Positions 22,329 to 32,053 of a stretch of DNA of 64,000 bases are shown in pieces. This stretch comes from Zygnema cylindricum (Eukaryota; Streptophyta; Zygnematophyceae; Zygnematales; Zygnemataceae): positions 62,001 through 126,000 of the forward strand of contig JBBHKE010003308.1 in NCBI GenBank assembly GCA_037447655.1, given 5' to 3'. The position numbers and the translations under genes were made by a program. Position 1 is the stretch's first letter. The number at the start of each line of letters is the position of its first letter. The notes below the pieces were generated by a model, which worked only from the letters and a program-made list of their open reading frames with translations, was not told where the DNA came from and did not search any database.

Positions 22329-23439
22329 TGTTGAAAAGTGATAATTTATATTCTACTTATTTTTTGGGATCCTGCAGTTCTCATACTTGTTGTAGTCACT
22401 GAGAACTGACAGGCAGCCATGGCTGCCTGAAACAGATGAAAAGATAGGCAGAAGACAAGGCTCTTGCAAAAGTTAGGTAGCAACAGACACGATTTGATCG
22501 TGTGACCTCCAGACAAAAGCCGTGCGGAATAGAAGTCTGACTTATCCGTTAGGGCTTGATTATTCAATACATATTCTCCATTTGATAAGTATTTAAAGAT
22601 GACACGGCGCCATATTCCTTTAAACGACTAACGGAACGAACGAAACATGGAATGTGTGGTACCGCACGAAATGCAGTACTGCACGAAATAAATGAAACAA
22701 CATTTGATTTCGACAGACGAAATTAAATGTCGCGATCGACGGCTCGCAAAGGAAGAAGGAATTTCAAACGGTCAACACGGAATGTTGACCGTCTAAATTC
22801 AACGGTCAACACGGAACATTGACCGGTGAATTTCAACGGTCACCATTTATTCGGCGCGCCGTCAGTTCGAACGGCTGAAATTGATCGCCAGAAAAAATGC
22901 GGACAGCACGCGTGAGTGCCGGTATGCCGAAACGATTATCTAGGAGCAGGTCGGCGAAATGGAAGGAAATGACATGTGGCATCATCTTATAGGATGCCAA
23001 AAGATAAACGGGACAGAGTGACGTTGACCTATTAGCCACGTGGTAGACCAAGAGTGGGGCAGAATATATCCGTACATAAAGTATGACGGCTGGTGTACTA
23101 TATATGTACAATAATTAGAGAACTTTATTTTGATTGGCTTAGAGTAGCTATTAGGAGGTTTTCAGGATTTAGACAAAATTTTGAAAGTCCTCTCTCCCAG
23201 AGGTCATCTGTATAAATAAGTTATTTTTGAACTGCCATAACTTAATGCTCAGGTGATCAAATTCAGTGATTTTTTTGCAGCGGACTCAGGGGAATCCTGG
23301 CACACAGGGGTGTAGTCGGTTAAAGTTTTTGCGTGCCATGGTGGCACTTATTCATTGCCAATTTCAAAATTTCTAATATTATCTTAGAGGCTTCATATAA
23401 GCTAACATTTTGTGTGCCAATGGAGGTCACAGAATTACA
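22329..23439 (+). repeat. 3' LTR of the outer copia element
   Basis: A 1111-bp LTR paired with 12458-13599 and followed by the duplication AATTA. The two LTRs differ at numerous positions, consistent with an old insertion. The antisense tRNA-like stretch is at about 22490-22570. Confidence 0.9.
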
Positions 23440-23444
23440 AATTA

Positions 23445-23561
23445 AACAGTACTTGCACTAACGTAGAAAAACAATTAGAGTTGTTAATTCTATTTTAGGT
23501 TCGAGGGTCAATAATTGGGTTGGCCGAATTAGCGTTATTAACGCTAACAACGATTCAGGTG
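23445..23561. mobile_element. Stowaway-like element, right part
   Basis: Continues the element broken by copia at 12457 and ends ACGCTAACAACGATTCAGGTG, a diverged form of the family terminus. Confidence 0.5.
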
Positions 23562-23977
23562 TTAAATGGCCGAATTGATTTTGTTTTTCTTACGCAGAAT
23601 TGGTATGCATGATAGAATTACCGTTTAGATTACATGAATAAGTAAAGGGAATTGATCATGACAGTGACTATTTTGGTTGCGCATACTCACTTACGTCATT
23701 TTGTCAAAAATTGTACCTTTGAACTATATATTGGTAAAAACAAAGAAACATTGAGTACAAATTTGACGGTCAATCGGTTGGACTACTTTGACTTTCAAAA
23801 TTTGTTTCAACCGCTTAAAAATTTGTCGCGCTTGCGGACGTTGACCGTCATAATAAAATTAGCAATTCACACGGTCGGCGAACGTTTATGGTAACAAAAC
23901 TGCGGCAACCACTTGTAAATTAAAGTGTTGCAGACAGTCACTTTTTGTCTTTACGTGAGCTCCACAATGAGAGCACT

Positions 23978-24301
23978 TAGCTGCAAAATTAAAATTGAAT
24001 TGTCTAAGCGTTACATTGAATTTGGACGCAAATTGAAACGAAACCTCTTTAAACTAAACTGAACTATTATAAGTTTTGTACGGAAATATTGAAACGCACG
24101 AAACGAAATTTTGCAGCCAATGTAAAAATGTTGATTTGCAGATAGTGTGGCTCGATTTCGTTGCGCGTGACGACGATTACTTTTTCATTTAATTTCAATA
24201 AAAATATTTACGCTAGTACTTTAGTTTAAAGAGGATTCTTTTCACTTAGCGTCTAAGTTCAATGTAACGCTTAGACGATTTAATTTCAATTTTGCGGCTA
24301 A
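23978..24301. mobile_element. Short MITE at foldback apex
   Basis: Inverted ends are TTAGCTGCAAAATT and AATTTTGCGGCTAA, with about 80-bp arms (TCTAAGCGTTACATTGAA is shared). It sits at the centre of the foldback at 23647-25303 and shares its right TAA with the next element. Confidence 0.6.
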
Positions 24302-24970
24302 GAGTATGGTTACATCAGAAGAAAAGTGAGGTTTAATACACAATTTTGTACTTCCCCGTACCATGTCATACTATATTTTATTGAGTTTCTTGAAAACAAC
24401 ATTACAGGAAAAAATATTACGATTCTCCAAGTATCCAAGATAAGACATATACCGTCCGATTACATTTTGGTTTTCATCTCCGAAGCAATCGCTCCATTTT
24501 CCTCTGTATTGGCGAACCCACCTCGAGGAGGTGGGTTAACCAATACAGAAGCAGTCAATTCGCTACACCAAGACGATTGACTCGTGCGTCGATGAAAAAT
24601 GAAAATTTTCACACGTCGCTAAAGTCACGTGCCTTCGGACAAGGTGACCGTACAAATTTTGCCGAAAAGAAATACAGTTTTTTTTACGAAAGTCAACAGA
24701 ATGAAGGAGATCTCAGAGGTATATTGACGCGGTACACTTGCGAAGTACACCTACATAATCCGCAAGTACAGATTTCCATACGAAAATGGTCGGTTTCCAA
24801 ATCTTTGACGGTTTTAGAGATTTGATCGTCAACTTACGTGGAACCACTCAAATCAAAACACGAGTGTAAAAACTTATTAAAAGACGCTACGCGATGTAAC
24901 CGGGGCCTCTGTAATTCAATAATTTTGTTGTCCATACTATTACACATACCTCCTGATGTAACCATACCCT
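24302..24970. mobile_element. PIF/Harbinger-like MITE at foldback apex
   Basis: Ends are GAGTATGGTTACATCAG and CTGATGTAACCATACCC, with TAA on both sides (24299-24301 and 24971-24973). A hairpin at about 24503-24548 lies near the middle. Its right half, reversed, recurs at 3775-4130 and 45413-45760. Confidence 0.75.
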
Positions 24971-25585
24971 AAGTGCTCTCACCGTGGAGCTTACGTAAAG
25001 ACAAAAAGTGACAGTCTGCAACACTTTAATTTACATGTGGTTGCCGCAGTTTTGTTACTGTAAATGTTCGCCGGCTGTGTGAATTGCTAATTTTATTATG
25101 ACGGTCAACGTTCGCAAGCGCGGCAAAATTTTAAGCGGTTAAAACAATATTTTAAAAGTCAAAGTTGTCAAACCGATTGACAATCAAATTTGTTCTCAAT
25201 GGTACTTTGTTTGTACCAATATGTACTTCAAACGTACAATTTTTGACAAAGTGACGTAAGTGATTTTGTGCAACCAAAACAGTCACACTCATGATCAATT
25301 CCCTAAGTAAATATGGTGCAGGAACATACATGGTATTAGGTTACTGTTGGCCGTCAACAGTAACAAGTACTTTGTCTCATATATTGCCTCAAATTTCGTA
25401 CGAACAGATTGAAGTGCACGCCCTGAGTTTTGCATACTCTGACGCTATGCGGTAATTATTCATACGCGATTTTTGGCTTTATTGCCCAGTTATCGAAGAA
25501 ATTTGTACGCTTTGTATTAAATCTTACATTTTCTGTACGAATTTATAGAAAAAGATTTTAGTACCAAAACCGCGATGGTTAAAAT

Positions 25586-28270
25586 CATAGTTCAAAAGTA
25601 GGTGAAAGTACACCCATAGAATATGCCTATTGTACGGAAAAAATACAATTTACCCTTTAGACTTATATTCTATTGGCCGCAAAATGAAATAAAATAGTTA
25701 TAGGGTTGAGTTGCACGTGGATCGATAAAGAATTAAACGGCATGTCTAAATCTGAAAAAAATAACGGACAAGAAAATCTTTTTTTCTGTGAGTCTTGAGC
25801 GACTTTTTATTTAAACCGTCAGATTCAGACGATCAGAAGGTCGCTGATCAAAGTAGCGTTCTAAGAAGATCACATGAAAAGCCTATAACACAACTTACGA
25901 TAGGACTATCGTCAGATTTGGACGATCGAGTTGCTGATCAAAGTAGCGACTTAAAAAGATCACATGAAAAGCCCATAACACAACTTACGATGAAGGCGCC
26001 GACAAAAGACCTACTGTAGAAATGCCTTTTTTTGAACTATAGTTAAAATCAGTGTTGTTCAAATCGTGCGATTTTTTCAAATTTTCCGATTGAAACGTAT
26101 AATTCGTAACGATTTTGAAAATTGCAAAAAAACGTCTAGTGTAAACGTTAACTGAAAATTTACGGGAAAAGTACAATATTTTCCGTAATATGTACGGTTA
26201 TTTTACGGAAATGTACGGAAATCGAGGAAAAGATACGTCGTAGTTATTGGTACTTTCTGTTTAGTGAAGTGAACAGAAATATCACGTAACTTGTACATCT
26301 TTTCATCTAAAATTTACGGACATTTTTGAAAAGAGACGTTGAAACGTCACATTATTTTCGCGCGCGTTTTTTTATGTCGTGCGATGCTTAATGTGAAAAA
26401 TGTTATTTGTACATGGTCTGTGCTTAATTTTTTTGCAGTCGTGTGCTGTCTGATAGATAGAGAGAAGGCAGAGAAAATGCGGCCATGGTTGCTTGTCAAA
26501 TAGGCTCAGACACGGAATTTGATAAAAATGTGAAGGCGGCCATAGCTGCCTGTCAGACAGGCTCAGTCACACGGAATTTGATAAAAACGTGCCCCTACCT
26601 ACGTTCTAACCCGGTTGCGCTATAGTTCTAGCATAGCCTATTTCCACTTTACCCGATACCACTTGATGAAATAATTATATTACTTTCGTGGCGTAGTATA
26701 TTTACTTAAATATTTATAATACTTTAGCGCTCATTTATACAAAACTTACAAACTGCGCTATATGTACATTATTGTTTGTTTTAATTGTACGGAATTGTAC
26801 GGATGCAAATTCATTAACGATTTTTTACGATTTGTTCAAAAGGTTCAATGCGTTCGTTACGTATAATTCGTCGCGATTGGTACGTTCGCACTAATCGCCG
26901 TGAACAACTATGGTTAAAATGATTAAAACCAAATGATAAAAGTACCAAAACTTGATTAAAATAGAAAATTGTACACTGATCGCCGACATACACGCCTACT
27001 GTACGCGTAAGTTTAGTATTATTCGCATAAAACTCCACTTATAGTAATGCTCCTCTTCCACACTACACCGCCAATCGCTATTAGAGTATATAACGCTAAT
27101 ACGGTGCCCCTAAATTTTGACCCCAAAACCTGAAATAGAATTAATAACGCTAATTAAGGACGTGGACCATAATCTGCCACGTCTCAAGCACTAAATAAGA
27201 ATCAATAACGCTAATTATTTTTTGACGCTATTTAATCCTTGACTCTAATAGCGATTGGCGGTGTAGTCTAGTGAAATATACCGGAACAAGTTGTTACTAT
27301 TAACAACGCACCAACCGTACAGGATCGGCCGGTTGTACAATATTTTATTTTAGCCGGAAAATCTTACCGAAGCGTCATGAATTTACGGAAACTGGACTTA
27401 ATTCTAAGGCTTGTTCGGCTGCTGCTTGTCGGCTTGCCTAGAGTCCTTATCTCCCTGTTTTTTCTGCCTGTGACAGCTCAAAAGAGCAACAAACACCTTC
27501 GAAACGACCGAATCATGAGGCATTAGCGATCTTCTAGAGTGCTTCGTCACTCCGAATTAACAAGAACGACAGCTCCACGTGTTTAAGTATCCGTACGGTC
27601 ACGAGTTGTTATGTACATCTGCGCCAACTCACAACGGCAACAGCGACACAAAAGAGGATGGAATCTCAGAAGATTCTCATCGACAATTCGTGATTCCGTA
27701 AAGACGTCATCCGCTTGAGTTTATTTCATAGTTCAAAAGTAGGCGATTTTATGGTAGGCCAACTCGCGCAGAGTCGGGCATACTGTATATGTGTGCGTTG
27801 TGCACACTCTTGTACGAACGTACGAATCTGACGTATGATCATAGTACAGCGCACGCCGCCGGACGAATTTTTTTAGCGAGCTGAGACGGCGTAGGATGAC
27901 ATTCCGCGCGAAAGAAAACCCGGAAAAAAAAAAAAAACGCGGACGTAAGTCCTATCGTAAGTTGTGTTATCGGCTTTTCATGTGATCTTCTTAGATCGCT
28001 AATTTGATCAGAGACCGTCCGATCGTCCAAATCTGACGGTTTAAATAAAAAATACCTCAAAACTCACAGGAAAAAAAAAATTGTCCGAATGTTTTTCAAA
28101 ATTTAGACATGACGTTTAATTCTCTATCTATCGATGTGCAACTTAACCCTGTTCCTATTTTATTTCATTTTGCGGCCAATACAATATGGGTCTTAAGGGC
28201 ATACTGTATGTTTTGCGTACAATAGGCATAATGTATGGGCGTACGGTCAGCTACTTTTGAGCTATGGCTT
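25586..28270. mobile_element. Large inverted-repeat structure, unclassified
   Basis: Arms at about 25586-25906 and 27949-28270 are inverted copies, for example ATGCCTATTGTACG against CGTACAATAGGCAT and TTGAGTTGCAC against GTGCAACTTAA. The left arm carries a second tandem copy of its last 90 bp (to about 25993). Between the arms are a short two-unit repeat at about 26475-26595 (core CGGAATTTGATAAAAA), a Stowaway MITE and unidentified sequence. Segments around 26040-26400 and 28290-28610 are direct repeats. No transposase. Confidence 0.55.
27066..27263. mobile_element. Stowaway-like MITE (198 bp)
   Basis: Ends CACCGCCAATCGCTATTAG and its exact complement, flanked by TA. It is nearly the same size and sequence as the copy at 46289-46486. 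Confidence 0.85.
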
Positions 28271-28289
28271 AAGTGTTTAACACCTAGTT

Positions 28290-29225
28290 GTTCAATACGT
28301 GGATTTTTTCATTTTTTTCCAGTTTCTACGTATTGTACGTGACTTTTGAAAAATACGCAAAAAAACGTCTACTGTAAACTGAAACTGAAATATCACGGAA
28401 ACTAATAAACAAAATACTGTAACGGTCAGATTTTTTACGGCAACTGTACGGTAGTTTACAAAAAAAATCGATGCACGTATCCGTACATTCTGTTCAGTAA
28501 ACCGAACAGAATGTACATGGATTGTACGGGAAAATAATGTGACGTCTACAAATATTTCCAGAAGGAGACGTTGCGTCGTCACACTATTTGAGCGCCGTGA
28601 GGTCAAATTTTGTACGGGCGTCTTCTTCAAATTTTGAAAAGAAGCCGCCATCATTACTTGAACAGCTGAACGCGAAAAATCACAGAAGATGCCATTACCG
28701 ACGCCACGGCAGTAGTTAGGGTTAACGGAAAGCGTACAAACTGCGATACATGTTCAATTAAATTTTTTAAAAATGTACGAATTTGTACGAAAAAAATTCA
28801 TTAACGTTTTTTTCAAATCGACTCTCCAGTTTCTACGTATTGTACGCGCGTTCGAAACGTGCGTAAAATACGTTTTGAACAACTATGGTTTAACACTGCA
28901 CGACACTCCAAAAAAGTGCTCCAGATCAATTTGTTTTTGTTTTTTTTTTTCGTTTTTCCAGTTGAAAATCGACTCTTCGCGAAGTCATCCGGTGGCACGG
29001 ACGTCCGAATCAATAGGATTTTCCTGTCAGATGCAAGGGTGTCGAAAATAAATTTCGGTAAATAAAACAAGAATATTTATGATTATGTTTTCGTTCGCAC
29101 GGTAACCTGGATACGCTGTCGGGACGCTAAAAGTTAAGCGTCTTGCCGGAAAAGATAAGCATTTTTCATTTCGCTTTCCTAAAAGCTGACAGGCCAGCGA
29201 ATCATATTGTAATATGTTCCAGTAA
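28290..29225. other. Repeat-derived, no gene
   Basis: Contains the second member of the direct repeat pair with 26040-26400, and at about 28795-28900 a relative of 26810-26910 (shared stretch GAACAACTATGGTT). No protein similarity recognised. Confidence 0.45.
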
Positions 29226-29387
29226 GGGTGGGCTTCCATTAGGCGTCTCAGTAATTGTACGAAAACTTTTACTGAAAGGCATGCCTTCCATTAGGTCTCG
29301 ACAGTAAACCACTTATTATTTTCGTGGCTCATTCTGGTTGTAACACGTAGGTTAATATTAGATGCATAAAATCTTGAAAGAGTCTTA

Positions 29388-30102
29388 GGGTAAGGTTCCA
29401 TTAGGCGGTCCCAGTAAAAGTACGGACAAGTCTACTGACAGCGTTTACTGGAAGTCCGCTCCATTATGTCGGGCCAGTAACAAGCATTCCTCAATTATGA
29501 TTGGCGCCACATAAGTTACAGTCCAGATTCTAAAAATCTTAAAAAAATCTACAAACGGGATATCTGTACGACCGGAGGTAGTTAATGATTTGTACATAAA
29601 GTTTTCGGCCAGATTTTGATTTTGAAAATAGAAATCGAAATTTCGAAACGGAATGGCAAAAAGAAGTGTCAAACTTTGAAGGTCGCGGCAAAACCTTGAA
29701 TGTCAGACGGAGCGTGCGAGGATATTTTCAACCTGACATGCATTCAGCGTGGCAGGCGGCACATGGCCTGTACGACGTGCACGCCTGTGATCCCTCGATC
29801 AAAGTAGATATGTATTTATTTTTTGACGTGTACCAATGGCAATCATCTCGTGGGCCCCAACTCTCCTCGCGAGGAGAGTTGGGGCCCACGAGATGATGTG
29901 CCCGATTGCTTCGCAGATCTATAATAGTGAAACATCCAACGGTCAGGAATCACTCCTACATCATTGGAGCTTCCCGACAGCTTTCCAGTAGCGATGTTTC
30001 GTCTTACAAAAAAAAATTAATGGTACGGATATGTACGGTGATGTACGAATACGTACGGCGTCCAGTAGCAAACCTCACTTTTCGCCTAATGGAACCTTAC
30101 CC
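29388..30102. mobile_element. PIF-like MITE, inner of a nested pair
   Basis: Ends GGGTAAGGTTCCATTAGGCG and its exact complement, flanked by TTA (29385-29387 and 30103-30105). A 56-bp perfect palindrome lies near its middle. Confidence 0.8.
29842..29897. repeat. 56-bp perfect palindrome
   Basis: Every base from 29842 to 29897 pairs across a centre between 29869 and 29870 (core CCTCGCGAGG; arms include GTGGGCCCCAACTCT). It is GC-rich in otherwise AT-rich DNA and lies near the middle of the MITE at 29388-30102. Confidence 0.95.
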
Positions 30103-30728
30103 TTAGAATGCAAAGTTTGAACGCAATATCTGTACGATCGGAGGTAATATCTGTACCCGTGGAGGAAATATCTGTACCGTCGGAGCTAATCGATGACTCG
30201 TACATATGGCATTAAATGCACTACCCAAAATTTCAAAACGCAACGACAAAAAGGCGGCGGCAAACTTTGATGGTGGGAGCGTGACGGGATAATTTCGGCA
30301 GATTCGCAGCCACCCTGGCGGAATGCACGTGGCCCTTACGACGTGTACGCACATATGCGTGCGCTCCTCATGGATATTTTTTGCCTTTTCCACGCGGCCT
30401 ATTTTTACACATTCTGTATTCGACAACTGTCCTCCCTGTGCACGGTCTTAACAAACTGTAGAGTTGGTGACGTGGCGTCTCGGATAAAAAGTATAATAGA
30501 ATCTGCCGGTCAGAAATTACGCCTACAACATTGGACATTTTTCTGTAATGTTGTTCTCCTTGGGAAAAAAAAAATCTGTACGAACCTGTACGAAACGGTA
30601 CGACCGTCAGTAAAAAACCCTACTTTTTCGCTAATGGAAGTCCACCCTAATAATGCCCCCTAAAATGTGAACAGCCTATACGGTAACGTGCAAAGATGAA
30701 AATTACAAAATTGATAAATCGCTTACTG

Positions 30729-30930
30729 TAGTGTTGTGTATCGGTAACCGTCTCGGACTCAGATGGTTTACCATCGTGCTTTTTAATTTATCCTGCATCT
30801 GTTTCCAATAACCAATAATTTGGGCGTTATTACCCATAACGATTAATGAAGAGTTATCGGTACCCTTACCTATAACGATAACCGACATACCGATTATTGG
30901 CCTTATTGCCGATAGGAAACTCGCTGATGC
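30729..30930. mobile_element. hAT-type MITE fragment
   Basis: The left end TAGTGTTGTGTATCGGTAAC matches the family of the element at 8698. The interior has ACCGATAACGAT-like words, but no matching right end is found. Confidence 0.45.
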
Positions 30931-32053
30931 CACACTACAAATTGGACATGGCAATGTCATTTGTTTCACTAAGATGTCAATATGAGCAGCCTCTCCGCGC
31001 TTTTTTCGTGACGATTGTCAACTTGAATTAAACTATTGTATATTGACATATAGTAAGAATGAAAGTTGTGAAGGCAAGAATATCACCATGGCCCCTGAAG
31101 AAAATTGTAACACATGAATTGCTGATGTGGAGCATTTATCTCTTCCTTCCAATGTCGAGATAATGCATCAGAAGCTATTTGCCCTAACTAGCTTTGGAAC
31201 TAACTCCCAGATTTTCTACGATCATTTCCCAGAACAAGTACATGTTGCACCAACATACTAATCCACAATGAACCCATGTGCAGTGCAGTTTGATGACTTG
31301 ATATTTAAACATAACCATATTTGACCCATAAACCATATTTGATGGAGTACCGCGGCAATAAGCATATGGCATAGAGAATGCGCAAAAAACTTGATTTTCT
31401 GCATTCACTCTAGAAATCTAAAACACTCTAGGCCAGACTAATTTGGTGCAGGCAGATACGGCGGATTATGCTCTACTCAATCATTAGTGCTGTTAAAACT
31501 ATTTTACAGATTTTGGCCAAAAAAAGTTTGCGAACGAGTTAGTGTTAGTAATACAATACTGATGGGCAGTGTAGGTACTGGTTCTTCGCAAATTTCTCCA
31601 TTAGCTTTTAAAAAGACATCAAATCACTTCAACCACAATACACAATTCACCTGGTGACAATCACCATATGCCCATAATACTTCGTAATACATGAATGAAG
31701 AGCAAAAATAGAAGAAATCTGAAATGAACCACAATGGACCTGCTAAAGAAAAGGGGAACTAACAAAAACTACCGGAGAATGGAGTGGAAGAGCGAACTTA
31801 CATATTTTACAGAACAAAATCTCGTAAGCTATTCCAGTCCCTGCTGTTGTGGCACGACGATGTCAAAAATAAAAAATACAACATATCAATCGAAACTGGT
31901 AGAATGACACAGCCCTAATATCTGCACATTGGTTTCCCTAAAAAAATTGAAACGCTATAAAAAATCTTGCAAATTTATAATATGTACACGATATCGTAGT
32001 ACCTAACCCAAATTTACATGTGACCTTGGCAAATATGTCTTCTCAAAACTTGA
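30931..32053. other. No gene recognised; likely 3' flank of the Myb gene
   Basis: Low-GC sequence with only short frames, downstream of the stop codon of the minus-strand Myb gene. It may include its 3' untranslated region. No repeats with clear ends. Confidence 0.4.

Larger units (their letters stand above)
12458..23439 (+). mobile_element. Full-length Ty1/copia retrotransposon (degenerate)
   Basis: Two LTRs of about 1.1 kb (12458-13599 and 22329-23439) start TGTTGAAAAGTG and end AATTACA. A perfect 5-bp duplication AATTA flanks the whole (12453-12457 and 23440-23444). A primer-binding site follows the left LTR and a polypurine tract precedes the right one. The internal region encodes gag, protease, integrase, reverse transcriptase and RNase H in copia order, with many stops and frameshifts. 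A second LTR element (13678-18047) is inserted in gag on the opposite strand. The host repeat is a Stowaway-like element. Confidence 0.92.
23647..25303. mobile_element. Long-TIR foldback element
   Basis: Inverted arms of about 333 bp (23647-23980 and 24971-25303) start GGGAATTGATCATGA and are flanked by a perfect 8-bp duplication TAAGTAAA (23639-23646 and 25304-25311). The arms originally met at a TTAA centre, now occupied by two MITEs. No transposase. The long arms recall Mutator-like or foldback elements, while the 8-bp duplication fits hAT. Confidence 0.75.
29226..30647. mobile_element. PIF-like MITE, outer of a nested pair
   Basis: Ends GGGTGGGCTTCCATTAG and CTAATGGAAGTCCACCC, flanked by TAA (29223-29225 and 30648-30650). 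A related element is inserted at 29388-30102. Confidence 0.75.
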
